DNA of 64,000 nt from NCBI RefSeq assembly GCF_012295525.1, contig NZ_CP051167.1:4881501-4945500 (forward strand), given 5' to 3'. A program made the position numbers and the translations under genes. The notes beneath the pieces were generated by a model. The model was not told the origin of the DNA and made no database searches. It was given only the letters and a program-made list of their open reading frames with translations. Shown here one piece after another: positions 1 to 8,679 of this stretch (positions within the stretch are counted from its first letter, which is position 1; every line of letters starts with the position of its first letter). The DNA is from Oxynema aestuarii AP17. Its GTDB lineage: Bacteria > Cyanobacteriota > Cyanobacteriia > Cyanobacteriales > Laspinemataceae.

Positions 1-316
1 AATGACTTTGGAGGATTTGAATTTCCGTAGAGCGATCTTTGCGCGTGGCGATCTCCGGCGCTCCGGGAACCAGAGGCGTCGAAGCTTCGTTATCGAGTAA
101 AATTAGAGTTTCTGACTGATATTCGGGGGTTTTAGTCGCCGTTGACAGTCCGACCCCCGCAAATACCGCAGTCGCAATCGCGGCGGCAGATCCGGCGCGT
201 TTGCGCAGGATTCTTAAAACTTCTGAAAGATCGTTGTTATCGTCCGGTAAGGTCATCCGGTCGAGTCCGGCAAAACGATCTGGCATCCCTGCATTGGGTA
301 CGATTGAACTGTCCAC
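1..316 (-). CDS. Wzz/BY-kinase exopolysaccharide protein, 5' end only
   Basis: Reading the minus strand from a GTG at 316 gives an open frame of 105 codons that leaves the window at base 1. A purine-rich GGAAGG lies about eight bases upstream of the GTG. The product has a short polar N-terminus, a basic stretch (LRKRAGSAA), one hydrophobic segment (about residues 46-60), then YQSETLILLDNEA and a TEIQIL element. That order is typical of the Wzz chain-length-determinant domain of bacterial tyrosine autokinases (GumC/Wzc type), which control exopolysaccharide polymerisation and export at the inner membrane. The kinase part, if there is one, would lie outside the window, so a Wzz-only protein is equally possible. 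An in-frame ATG at 286 is an alternative start. Confidence 0.68.
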   Translation of the reverse strand, partial: MDSSIVPNAGMPDRFAGLDRMTLPDDNNDLSEVLRILRKRAGSAAAIATAVFAGVGLSTATKTPEYQSETLILLDNEASTPLVPGAPEIATRKDRSTEIQILQSH

Positions 317-941
317 GGTAAGAACCTTCCCTTTACCCGAAATTTTCGCGATCGCCCCCCTTGTTTTTATGCGTGACAAGCTGACGAACCTTTCTCTAAA
401 AGTCCGTTGAATCGAGGATTATTTCAAAAGAGGGCAAGATCTGCTAAGTTTTTCTTAAAACCTTTTCGATGTCCGGAAAACTAGGACGAACGATCGCGCG
501 AAAGTGAATCCATAGGGCGCGGATCGCGAGCTTTTCTTAGCCAGTAAAAAGACATCGTTAATCTTGACACGATCCCGAAGGCGATCGTCGTTCCATTTTA
601 TTCGCAAAAGCCGATCGCCTTTCCGGAATTTCGGGGGCAAAACAGGGGTGTAAACCGGAAAACATTCCCTCGATTCTCCCCGGAGATTGTGGTTGGCGAT
701 CGCCGCTATTTTTGACGTACTAAATTGCTTCTCCTTCTTTCTGCTTGCAAAAATAACCCGTAAATTTTTCCTTGAAAATGTAATCGATCGCCCGAGGCGT
801 TAACGCCCTCTTCAAACATTTTCCAGAAGGTTAGAGTTTAAAAAATTACAACCAGATAATTTTCAATCTCAAAATTAAAAGCGCAAAGAGTATAATTCAT
901 ACAGCCAAAATCAATTTTGAATCAAAATTAGGACAGGTATT
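317..941. other. 625-bp spacer between divergent genes
   Basis: No convincing gene. A 61-codon open frame on the minus strand (455-640) has no ribosome site and no recognisable composition. The spacer separates the leftward Wzz gene from the rightward ABC ATPase and must hold both promoters. Its right half is AT-rich, with a TATAAT 46 bases ahead of the ATPase start. Confidence 0.6.
891..896 (+). promoter_or_regulatory. Candidate -10 box of the ABC ATPase gene
   Basis: A perfect TATAAT lies 45 bases before the GTG start at 942 in an AT-rich tract. No good -35 hexamer is seen at the usual spacing, so this is only a candidate for a sigma-70-type promoter. Confidence 0.4.
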
Positions 942-2207
942 GTGGCACGGGTTGTTTTAGAAAACGTTTACAAAAGCTTCGGCACGCCTCACGGCGATCG
1001 CGACGACGCGGCCAACCCTCGCGGCGATCGCGCGGTGTTGCGCCGGATCGACTTCGCCGTTGAGGATGGTGAATTTATGGTTTTGGTCGGTCCGTCCGGA
1101 TGCGGCAAAAGTACCTTATTGCGCTCGATCGCCGGATTGGAAGAACTCAGTGCGGGCAATATCTGGGTCGGCGATCGTCGCGTCAACGACTTGCCCCCCA
1201 AAGCGCGCGATATTGCCATGGTTTTCCAAAATTACGCCCTTTACCCCCACCTCAACGTCTACAACAACCTCGCTTTCGGTTTGCGACGCAATCCCCGTCT
1301 CGCCGAAAATCACTCCTCCCAGGAACATCGCACCGTTCCCCCTTGGTTGGAAGAAGCTTTGGTCAGTGTAACGCGATCGCTGCCCAAAGGCTTGCGCTAT
1401 CTCAGCGAACGCGAACGGGAAGTAGACCGCCGAGTCCGCGCGATCGCCGCCTTACTCCAAATCGAATCCCTCCTGCACCGTCTCCCCAAACAACTCTCCG
1501 GCGGTCAAAAGCAGCGCGTCGCCCTCGGACGGGCAATGGCCCGCGACCCCCAAGTTTTCTTGATGGACGAACCGCTTTCTAATTTAGACGCCAAACTGCG
1601 AGCGCAAACCCGCAGCCAAATCGTCCAACTTCAGCGCCAGGTCGGCATTACCACCATCTACGTCACCCACGATCAAACTGAAGCCATGACCATGGGCGAT
1701 CGCATTGCCGTCATGAATCACGGACAAATTCAACAAATTGCCCGACCCCTAGAACTGTATCACCGTCCCGCCAATCTCTTCGTCGCCGAATTCATCGGTT
1801 CCCCCCCGATGAACTTTATCCCGGTTCAGTTCAAAGCTCCCTTACTCGTCGTTCACAACGCCTTCCGCTTCACCCTTCCCGAATATTGGGCCGATGTGTT
1901 ACAAAAACTCGACGGTCAAACCTTAATGTTAGGCATTCGTCCGGAACATCTCACCATCAGTCCGGCGGCTACCAAAAATCTTCAAGTTACCGTCGATCTC
2001 GTCGAAGCCCTCGGACACGAAACCTACCTCACGGTCCATCTCGCGGGTGAAGACCCCCCCTTAACCCTTCAAGCTCGCGTCGAACCGGATTGGCTGGTCA
2101 CTCCCGGCGAGTCGATCTGGTTGGCGATCGCCCCCGAAAAAATTCACCTGTTCGATTCTCGTACCGGAACCGCTATCTATCCCAGGAAAATCTCGGAACC
2201 GTTGTAG
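942..2207 (+). CDS. ugpC: Sugar-type ABC transporter ATPase (UgpC/MalK family)
   Basis: The ATP-hydrolysing subunit of a CUT1 carbohydrate or glycerol-phosphate importer, 421 residues. Walker A GPSGCGKS is at 50-57, the Q-loop Gln at 96, the LSGGQ signature near 185, Walker B LMDEPLSNLDA near 207 and the H-loop VTHDQ near 241. A TOBE-type C-terminal domain follows. The start is GTG with an AGGA upstream. The helical subdomain between Q-loop and signature is about 25 residues longer than in E. coli MalK, and the N-terminus has a GDR-rich insert that partly comes from GGCGATCGC-like DNA. No permease or binding protein is adjacent, so it probably serves permeases encoded elsewhere. In cyanobacteria such orphan ATPases can energise compatible-solute uptake such as glucosylglycerol. 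The substrate cannot be read from this sequence. Confidence 0.88.
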   Translation: MARVVLENVYKSFGTPHGDRDDAANPRGDRAVLRRIDFAVEDGEFMVLVGPSGCGKSTLLRSIAGLEELSAGNIWVGDRRVNDLPPKARDIAMVFQNYALYPHLNVYNNLAFGLRRNPRLAENHSSQEHRTVPPWLEEALVSVTRSLPKGLRYLSEREREVDRRVRAIAALLQIESLLHRLPKQLSGGQKQRVALGRAMARDPQVFLMDEPLSNLDAKLRAQTRSQIVQLQRQVGITTIYVTHDQTEAMTMGDRIAVMNHGQIQQIARPLELYHRPANLFVAEFIGSPPMNFIPVQFKAPLLVVHNAFRFTLPEYWADVLQKLDGQTLMLGIRPEHLTISPAATKNLQVTVDLVEALGHETYLTVHLAGEDPPLTLQARVEPDWLVTPGESIWLAIAPEKIHLFDSRTGTAIYPRKISEPL

Positions 2208-2353
2208 ATTTTAGATTGTTAGATTTTAGATTGAGGGAGTGGGCGATCTCGAATCCGTCGGCATCAGAATCCCCCTGTACTCCCCAGTTTTGCCTTTTGC
2301 CTCTTGCCTCCTCCCTTCTCTCATGCAGAACCTTGCCATTTTCGCAAATACTT

Positions 2354-2371
2354 GTTACATTAATTTACAAA
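2354..2371 (+). promoter_or_regulatory. HLR1 motif upstream of the HLIP gene
   Basis: GTTACATT-AA-TTTACAAA matches every fixed position of the HLR1 consensus, two (G/T)TTACA(A/T)(A/T) half-sites separated by two bases. HLR1 is the binding site of the response regulator RpaB in high-light-responsive cyanobacterial promoters. It lies 36 bases before the HLIP start codon. Binding and the sign of regulation are inferred. Confidence 0.75.
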
Positions 2372-2407
2372 TAACAAAATTCGAGTCAAAAAAGGAGTAA
2401 AGCGATC

Positions 2408-2560
2408 GTGGACAACGACAACCGTAATGCTTGGAAGTGGGGCTTTTCTGCCGGAGCTGAGAACTGGAACGGACGTTTGGCCATGCTCGGTTTCGTAGCT
2501 GCTTTAATTGTCGAGTTCGTGTCCGGTCAAGGGATCTTGCACTTTCTCGGTTTAACATAG
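2408..2560 (+). CDS. hliA: High-light-inducible protein (HLIP/SCP), 50 aa
   Basis: A 50-residue single-helix chlorophyll-binding protein. It carries the signature [13 protein letters not shown] at residues 18-30, which continues into a hydrophobic helix ending near residue 48. The Glu, Asn and Arg of this motif ligate chlorophyll in the LHC superfamily. HLIPs sit in the thylakoid membrane with photosystem II assembly intermediates or chlorophyll synthase and dissipate excess excitation. The start is GTG, ten bases after a GGAG. An HLR1 motif lies upstream and a strong terminator downstream, so it forms a single-gene unit. Which hli paralogue it is cannot be told; the symbol is generic. Confidence 0.92.
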   Translation: MDNDNRNAWKWGFSAGAENWNGRLAMLGFVAALIVEFVSGQGILHFLGLT

Positions 2561-2607
2561 CTTTAAATTTTCCATCCCAACCTCTGTCAATCTCTGAATA
2601 AAAATAG

Positions 2608-2642
2608 CTGGGAGTTCCCGATTGGAATTCCCAGCCTTTTTC
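2608..2642 (+). terminator. Rho-independent terminator of the HLIP gene
   Basis: An 11-bp stem, CTGGGAGTTCC with GGAATTCCCAG (one G-T pair), a four-base loop, then CCTTTTTC. It begins 48 bases after the HLIP stop codon. Confidence 0.85.
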
Positions 2643-2716
2643 TATATCAAAATCTTCAGTCTGAATGCACGATCGCCCCGATTGTCTAAATCACGGGAAA
2701 TGTCCCGGCAAATGCG

Positions 2717-2765
2717 GCGATCGAGCCTAGTGGTGTCGTCGGAGCCGAGCGGAAGGCTCGATCGC
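2717..2765. repeat. 12-bp inverted repeat downstream of sigA
   Basis: GCGATCGAGCCT (2717-2728) and its exact complement AGGCTCGATCGC (2754-2765) flank a 25-base GC-rich loop. It lies just after the sigA stop codon. There is no T run on either side, so it is not a standard terminator, though it could protect or end the sigA transcript. Confidence 0.6.
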
Positions 2766-2771
2766 GGAGGG

Positions 2772-3944
2772 TTAGCGAATATATTCTTTGAGAATACTAT
2801 TGCGATTGGGATGGCGTAACTTACGCAATGCTTTCGCCTCGATTTGGCGAATGCGCTCGCGGGTCACGTTGAAGATTTGGCCGATTTCTTCGAGAGTTTT
2901 CATGCGCCCGTCATCCAAACCGTAACGCAGTCGCAGGACATCCCGTTCCCGGGGGCTGAGGGTATCGAGGACACTTTCGAGATCTTCGCGCAGCAGGTTT
3001 TTAGAAACCTGATCCTCGGGAGTTTCGCCATCGGACTCGATGAAATCGCCCAAACGAGAATCTTCTTCTTTCCCGATCGGAGTTTCCAGAGAAATTGGCA
3101 GTTGGGCCGACTTGGCAATAAAGCGCAACTTTTCGATGGTCATTTCCATGCGAGTTGCGATTTCCTCTTCGGTCGGCTTGCGACCCATTTCTTGGGATAA
3201 AAGCTTGGTGGTTTTTTTGATCCGGGAGATCGTTTCGTAAAGGTGAACGGGTAAGCGAATCGTGCGAGATTGATCGGCGATCGCCCGGGTAATCGCCTGA
3301 CGAATCCACCAAGTCGCATAGGTAGAAAACTTATAACCTTTTTCGTGGTCGAACTTTTCGGCAGCACGAATCAAACCGAGACTACCTTCTTGAATCAAAT
3401 CTTGGAAAGACAAGCCGCGATTCATGTATTTTTTGGCGATCGAAACCACCAGACGCAAATTGGACTGAACCATCTTGTCCTTGGCCCGTCGTCCCAAATG
3501 CAGTCGACTGCGAAAAGCGGGTAAAGGCATATCGACCGCCTCGGCCCATTCTTTATCGTTCGGTTCGCGATCGAGGTCGTCGTAGAGTTTCTCGCGAATG
3601 CGCTCTAATTCGAGTAAATCGGCGATTTTGCGAGCCAGCTCGATTTCTTCATCCGCGCGCAGCAGACGAATCCGACCGATTTCTTGTAAGTAGAGGCGAA
3701 TAGAGTCTTCGGTATAGTGCTTTTTCTTGGCTTGATTGCGCCGACGAGCTGCTCGAAGCTTGTCCGCTTTCTCCGCAGCTTGGTTGTCCAAATCCTCGAT
3801 CGAGCCTTCCACTTCTTCGGCGCGGTCGTCCGCCAAATCTTCTTCCGATTGATCGATGAGCAAGTCTACCTCATTTTGAGATTGACTAATTTGTCCGATT
3901 TTGGACTTTTCAATGGGTGCTAGTACGTTATTTGCCTGGGTCAT
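2772..3944 (-). CDS. sigA: Principal RNA polymerase sigma factor (group 1)
   Basis: The housekeeping sigma-70 factor, 390 residues, the usual length for cyanobacterial SigA (RpoD1). The N-terminal ~70 residues are acidic and low-complexity. Region 1.2 ([16 protein letters not shown]) is near 80, region 2 has the [21 protein letters not shown] block (split here only by name, around residues 185-205), and region 4 ends with the helix-turn-helix [20 protein letters not shown]. The C-terminus [13 protein letters not shown] is typical of cyanobacterial SigA. It directs core RNA polymerase to -35/-10 promoters. The gene stands alone with about 1.2 kb of non-coding DNA upstream. Group 2 sigma factors are the main alternative, but the acidic N-terminus and length favour group 1. 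Confidence 0.95.
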   Translation of the reverse strand: MTQANNVLAPIEKSKIGQISQSQNEVDLLIDQSEEDLADDRAEEVEGSIEDLDNQAAEKADKLRAARRRNQAKKKHYTEDSIRLYLQEIGRIRLLRADEEIELARKIADLLELERIREKLYDDLDREPNDKEWAEAVDMPLPAFRSRLHLGRRAKDKMVQSNLRLVVSIAKKYMNRGLSFQDLIQEGSLGLIRAAEKFDHEKGYKFSTYATWWIRQAITRAIADQSRTIRLPVHLYETISRIKKTTKLLSQEMGRKPTEEEIATRMEMTIEKLRFIAKSAQLPISLETPIGKEEDSRLGDFIESDGETPEDQVSKNLLREDLESVLDTLSPRERDVLRLRYGLDDGRMKTLEEIGQIFNVTRERIRQIEAKALRKLRHPNRNSILKEYIR

Positions 3945-5192
3945 GCCGCGTTCCTCGTGCTCCTTTATGAAACAATCAACTAACTGGATAAATTTAGTTG
4001 GGCAATGGGTTTAAAACTTTAGCCGATCGCGCCTCCTTTTCAGTCCCTTAAAAAAGGGTTAGCTTTGAGAGCTTTGACAACTGACAGGCAAGGCGATCGA
4101 CCCGGCGCGGCGGTTCCGGAGCGTTCCGGAGTAGCGCGTCCGACGCGAATCGTCTCGGTTACACCCACTTGAGAACTTGTCTGGAAGCGGGGAGCAACAG
4201 ATGGGACGACTCAATTCGATCCATTAATTCCCAACAAAAGAACGGGTTAAGAGAAGGGCGTTCTCGGTATCTGCTTAGTGCGATCGCGCAAAGACTTTTC
4301 CGATTGTAGCCTTTTTCACAAATATTGCACGTTCGTTTCCCCTGTTAACCCCTACCCTCGGGATTGGACGCAAGGCAGAGATTTCCAAATTTTCTACATT
4401 GAAATCATCTGAGCGCTTCACCCATCCACCACAATGCTTGAATTTACCGCTCGGCATAATCACTCAATTACCATCTTAGCGAAGCCATCGAATCGAGTTA
4501 TGCGCGGATAACTCGAACCGCTTTCGGTCAATTTAGTCAGTGGACTGCCTCTCGAAAATCGTATTTGTGTTAATGCACCCATTGTGATTCGATGTTCCTC
4601 GATAAGTTAACTGTCACGCCAGAGGCCATCACCTTGTCCAGTGTGGCCTTTAACCTGGAGGAATGAAGATAGAGATTCGATTCAGATTCCGATCCTGTCG
4701 ATTTACTCCAATTTAGTTTGAGATTTTAGCAAACTCATATTGCCTGCAAGAACGATCGCCGCATCAGTGGAGATCGATTGACTGTTGACGGTCATATTTC
4801 AGTGGTTCTTGTACTCATGCGATCGGCGACCTGTCCACAATCCCCGTTGTGGACCGGGCTGGGGTCCGATGTGAAAATAGATCGGGCTGGCTCATCTTCA
4901 GTCAACTTACGTTCTCGGCGGAACGCAATCGGAGTTATTGAAGTTTTAAAGACAATTGGCTTGCACGAACATGAGTGTACACTCCGCTATTCTAGTCAAT
5001 CTACTCTAGAGATGACAGGGGGATGATTTCATAACTTAACATTCCCCAACCTCGAACCAGATTAACAATCCGATTAGTACACTAGACACACAGGTTAGCG
5101 GATCTAATGGGCCGTAAAATCGCATGGGAGGGGAAAATGACGCGATCTTCCCACAGCGATCGCCTCTTTCCCGGTCGAGAGCGCTCTAAACT
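3945..5192. other. 1.25-kb spacer upstream of sigA, no gene seen
   Basis: Both strands lack a convincing coding region. The longest frames (4275-4463 minus, 4778-5026 plus) have no ribosome site or protein-like composition. The spacer includes an 8-bp hairpin GTCCACAA/TTGTGGAC with a six-base loop at 4833-4854. I looked for RNase P RNA, tmRNA and SRP RNA signatures and saw none. Multiple sigA promoters or an unrecognised small RNA are possible. Confidence 0.5.
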
Positions 5193-5915
5193 CTAACTCC
5201 GGCGATCGCGGGCAGTTTCCCAGCGCGACCAAAACTCATCTATTAGGCAAAATTGGTAACCGCGATCGCGCAATTGGGGAACCAATGCGGCGACCGTCGC
5301 CACCACGTCGCGACCGCCATAATAGCCGTCGTGCAGCACGATTACCGATCCGTCCGTCACCTGAGCTAAAACCCGCTCGACCACCACACTCACCCCCGGT
5401 TCGCACCAATCTTCGGGAACCACACTCCACATCACCGGACGATAATTCCACTCGCGCAGCCAACGCAAGACCTGCGGCGTAAACACCCCGTTGGGGGGGC
5501 GCACGTCGCGCACTCGCCGTGCGACCTGCTCTAGATCCCATCCGCAAGCGCGGGCGATCGCCGAGCGAGTGCGAGCCAAACTCTCCTGGAGGCGATCGCG
5601 ACCCAAGCTCGGGAACGAGCGGTGTTCGTAGCCGTGCAAGCCCAAACCGTGACCGCCTCTGTCAATGGCCCGCACCCATTGGGGATGACGGCTGACCGAT
5701 CGCCCCAGACAGAAAAAAGTGGCCGGAACCGCTAGGGAGTCGAGCTCTTCGAGCAACGCCGGAGTGTATTCGGGATGGGGACCGTCGTCAAACGTCAGCG
5801 CCACACTCGAAGAGCGATCTGTAGCGGTTCTCTCCGTCGGCGCCGACCACAAACACCCGGGGAAACAGGGTTTGAGGACGCGGTATAAAATAGGGTACAG
5901 GGGCGCGAATTGCAT
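5193..5915 (-). CDS. Polysaccharide deacetylase (NodB family, CE4)
   Basis: A 240-residue carbohydrate esterase 4 domain protein that removes N- or O-acetyl groups from peptidoglycan, chitin-like or exopolysaccharide chains. Visible motifs are VALTFDDGPHPEY (motif 1, catalytic base and metal Asp), LGLHGYEH (motif 2, His metal ligands, with Gly-Tyr in place of Ser/Thr-x-x), RPPNG (motif 3) and VIVLHDG (motif 5, catalytic His). No signal peptide is evident; the N-terminus MQFAPLYPILYRVLKP is only weakly hydrophobic. It is transcribed away from the lipoprotein gene at 5950, and the two 5' ends lie 34 bases apart. Cell-wall or envelope polysaccharide modification is the likely role. Confidence 0.87.
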   Translation of the reverse strand: MQFAPLYPILYRVLKPCFPGCLWSAPTERTATDRSSSVALTFDDGPHPEYTPALLEELDSLAVPATFFCLGRSVSRHPQWVRAIDRGGHGLGLHGYEHRSFPSLGRDRLQESLARTRSAIARACGWDLEQVARRVRDVRPPNGVFTPQVLRWLREWNYRPVMWSVVPEDWCEPGVSVVVERVLAQVTDGSVIVLHDGYYGGRDVVATVAALVPQLRDRGYQFCLIDEFWSRWETARDRRS

Positions 5916-5949
5916 CGAAGGATTTTTAAGATTGATTCAAGAGTTCTGT

Positions 5950-6564
5950 ATGATAACCCGAGCGACCAACAGCCAACAGTCGAACCGTTCGCAAAGCGTC
6001 TTTGAAAGAGCATCTCGAACGAGAGCGGGCGGCGACAGGCTAAGCCAAAGCCGACCTCAAGCCTTCAAACGCTTCACCCAACTGCTCGGCGCGGCGATCG
6101 CCACCACCCTCGTCGGCTGTAACAGTATTATCACCGAACGCTACGACGCCACCGCCACCGTCACCTACACCTGGAAAGTCGAATACACCACCACCCCAGT
6201 CGCCAGTAAAGACCGCCGCATCGAAACCTTTGCCTCCAACACCTTAGTCAATCACAACGGCGAGAAACCTCCCGGCGCCGTCACCGGACCCGACGATCGC
6301 GGCTTGTGGTGGCCCGCCCTCCCGCCGCGACCGACCGTTGACCAAATCGAAGCCGCCGCCGAAGTCAACGAAAAACCGGGAACCCCAGAATTATTAAAAG
6401 ATGTCGAATACCAACTGACCTACCAAATCGGCAACCGTCAAGTCACCAAACCCACAAATTATCAAGTTTATCGGGAAGTCGCGAAAGCCTATCCCGAGGG
6501 TTTACCCGTTAAATTCACCTTGGGGGCCGGAGATCTGAGCGTCGATCGCGCCGAAGCGCAATAA
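5950..6564 (+). CDS. Conserved cyanobacterial lipoprotein, function unknown
   Basis: A 204-residue protein with a basic, Ser/Arg-rich N-terminus, then a hydrophobic stretch (residues ~46-58) ending in TTLVGC, a good lipobox. The mature part would start at the Cys and be membrane-anchored. The rest is Thr- and Tyr-rich (TYTWKVEYTTTPV), with no enzyme motif I recognise. I chose the ATG at 5950. The same frame runs upstream to 5719 but overlaps the deacetylase gene on the other strand. The region before the hydrophobic stretch is long for a lipoprotein signal, so a start closer to the lipobox, such as a non-ATG codon, is possible. Confidence 0.6.
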   Translation: MITRATNSQQSNRSQSVFERASRTRAGGDRLSQSRPQAFKRFTQLLGAAIATTLVGCNSIITERYDATATVTYTWKVEYTTTPVASKDRRIETFASNTLVNHNGEKPPGAVTGPDDRGLWWPALPPRPTVDQIEAAAEVNEKPGTPELLKDVEYQLTYQIGNRQVTKPTNYQVYREVAKAYPEGLPVKFTLGAGDLSVDRAEAQ

Positions 6565-6627
6565 ATCAGTTTCGATGTCAACAGAGATCGTTCTGCTGCC
6601 TTATTTTTAGACATTTTTGAGACATTT

Positions 6628-8679
6628 TTAGGCGATCGGCGTCGATAAGTCGATTTCTTGTAACTGCTCTCCAGGATTGAATGCCACAGAGGGACGCGAC
6701 TCTCTGAAAGAAGGATCTAAAATCGCCGTCGAAGTCCGCTTGCGTTTTTGTCGTCGCAAGCGCGTGTACTCCACCCGTTTGACCCGGGCGGTGTCGTAAG
6801 CGGCAGTATGTTCGGGAATTTTCTTTAAATATTGCAACGCCCCGGCATAATCTTTCACCTTGGCGCGATTGTAAGCACTTTGAAGCAGTCGATTGCCCTT
6901 AATTTGCTGCTTTTCGCGGTACTCCGCAATTTTTTGACGCACCAGGGCATAAGTGGGAGCCGCTTCCGGAATTTGTTCGAGTAACTGGATCGCCCCTTCA
7001 AAGTCTCTAACTTGAGCGCGTTGGTAAGCTTTTTGAATCAGTTGATGGGCTTCGGCTTTCAGTTTGATGCGTTCTTTCTCGCCATACTCGGCAATTTTAG
7101 CCTGAGCCGTATCGTAAACGGGGGTTCCCGGTGGGATTTGTTGGAGTAGCTTCAAAGCAGCCGCAAAATCCCGTTCGCTGGCGCGATCGTAAGCCTCTTG
7201 CAACCATTGGGGAGTTTGCCCAGCCACGGCGGCGGTCGCCTGGGTGACGAGGGGGGCGCTTTTCTCCTGCCAGAAGATAATTTCGGGAATGGTTTGCGCG
7301 GCGCGGATCGTATCGAGCCATCGTTGTTCTTGAAAGGCTTTTTCGGCGATCGCGTACTGACGAGCCGCATTTTGCCAATCGACTTGCCACTGTTCGAGTT
7401 CGCTTTGGGCGTTGTAGTAAGCGGAACTAAACGTCGGAATCGATTCCGCCAGGGCGATCGCGTCTTCAAAGTCTCCGGCATGGTATTCTTGACGGGCGCG
7501 GGCGAGAACCTCGTTCCCGTCATCGGTGGCGGACAAATGCAGTAAAGCCGTCAAGCCCCCCGTAATCACCAAAGCGTTGAGGGCGATCGCCGCCCAAATA
7601 CTGACGACGAACAACGATGGCATCGGACGATTGCTTTTGAACCCGGAAAAAGCGGGCTTTGGCGTCGAATTCTCCCTTGAGGGTCGCGCCGCATCCTCGC
7701 TAGCGGCTTGTGGGGTCACTTCCGTAGATTCTTCACTGTTACGGTTTAATGGTCTCGACCGTTCGCTCTCGTCACTCTCTTCGATCGCCGTCCCGACCAC
7801 GCTGAGGGTAGGGTTCGCAACTGCATGGGGGAGTTGCAGCGCTTTCAACACTTCCGATGCGGATTGATAGCGCTGTTTGGCGTGATTGCTCACCATTTTG
7901 GCGAGAACCGCGATCGCCTTGGGTTCGATATCCCCACGGACGGCGTGCTGCCACCGCAACTCCCCCCGCGTCGGCTCGATCTCGATTTGACTCGGATGCA
8001 ACCCCGTCAGCGCTTGAATGGCAATCAAACCGAGGGCATAAATATCGCTGTTGGGTTGGGGATGACCCGTGAGTTGTTCCGGCGGTAAATAGCCGAACGT
8101 CCCGAGGGGAACGGTAATCACAAATTGTCCCGGTTTGGTCACCGGGGCGTTTTGAATCCCTCGAATGGCACCGAAATTGAGTAACATCCATTTGCCATCG
8201 GATTGCCGTCGGATCAGGTTTTCCGGGGCGATCGCGCAATGAATCAGACCGCGATCGTGAATGAAATCTAAAACCCCCAAGACATCTTGCAGCATCGTGA
8301 GGCATTCCTCGGGCGCCCAGGTGCCATGTTTTCCCGTGGGTAATTGATTGCTGAGGGTTTCTCCTTCGATATACTCTTGAACTAGAAACAGTTCTTGTTC
8401 GTACTCGAAACAATCGATCAGTTGGGGGATTTGTTCGTGGTGACCGAGTTGTTCTAAGGTTTGGGCTTCGATCGTCAGTAAATGCCGGGTAAAATTCGGG
8501 CAATTGGCGCGTTCGAGCGCTAACGAGAGTTGTTTGACAAAGCACTTGTGCTGACCCAAACTGTGCGTATCTTCGGCGATGTAAGTTTTGCCGAAAGCAT
8601 CCGCGTCGAGCACTTCGATGACTTGATAGCGGTCGGCTAACAAGTTCCCGACGACGGGAATCGACACAAATCTCTGCAT
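6628..8679 (-). CDS. Degenerate Ser/Thr kinase domain protein with TPR-like repeats
   Basis: 683 residues. Residues ~10-270 have a Hanks-type kinase fold with the ATP-site Lys (K49, CFVKQL), the alphaC Glu (E71), GTFGYLPPEQ and SDIYALG. The catalytic loop reads IHCAIAPEN (147-154), so the catalytic Asp of HRD is Ala149. The DFG metal-binding Asp is Asn168 (LLNFG). The glycine loop is also poor (LDADAFGKTY). It is therefore predicted to be a pseudokinase. A Ser/Pro-rich linker, one membrane helix (about 355-380) and three or four repeats of about 60 residues of the form AYxRAxxxDFxGALxLLxQIP follow, probably periplasmic. An ATG with GGAG nine bases upstream sets the start; a GTG five codons earlier overlaps that site. 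Peptide scaffold or sensor roles are inference. Confidence 0.85.
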   Translation of the reverse strand: MQRFVSIPVVGNLLADRYQVIEVLDADAFGKTYIAEDTHSLGQHKCFVKQLSLALERANCPNFTRHLLTIEAQTLEQLGHHEQIPQLIDCFEYEQELFLVQEYIEGETLSNQLPTGKHGTWAPEECLTMLQDVLGVLDFIHDRGLIHCAIAPENLIRRQSDGKWMLLNFGAIRGIQNAPVTKPGQFVITVPLGTFGYLPPEQLTGHPQPNSDIYALGLIAIQALTGLHPSQIEIEPTRGELRWQHAVRGDIEPKAIAVLAKMVSNHAKQRYQSASEVLKALQLPHAVANPTLSVVGTAIEESDESERSRPLNRNSEESTEVTPQAASEDAARPSRENSTPKPAFSGFKSNRPMPSLFVVSIWAAIALNALVITGGLTALLHLSATDDGNEVLARARQEYHAGDFEDAIALAESIPTFSSAYYNAQSELEQWQVDWQNAARQYAIAEKAFQEQRWLDTIRAAQTIPEIIFWQEKSAPLVTQATAAVAGQTPQWLQEAYDRASERDFAAALKLLQQIPPGTPVYDTAQAKIAEYGEKERIKLKAEAHQLIQKAYQRAQVRDFEGAIQLLEQIPEAAPTYALVRQKIAEYREKQQIKGNRLLQSAYNRAKVKDYAGALQYLKKIPEHTAAYDTARVKRVEYTRLRRQKRKRTSTAILDPSFRESRPSVAFNPGEQLQEIDLSTPIA

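Noticed and set aside
455-640. 61-codon minus-strand frame in the first spacer
   Set aside because: No ribosome site, no recognisable composition, and it lies in the shared promoter region of two divergent genes.
4778-5026. 82-codon frame upstream of sigA
   Set aside because: No Shine-Dalgarno, mixed composition, crosses the hairpin at 4833-4854. Judged non-coding.
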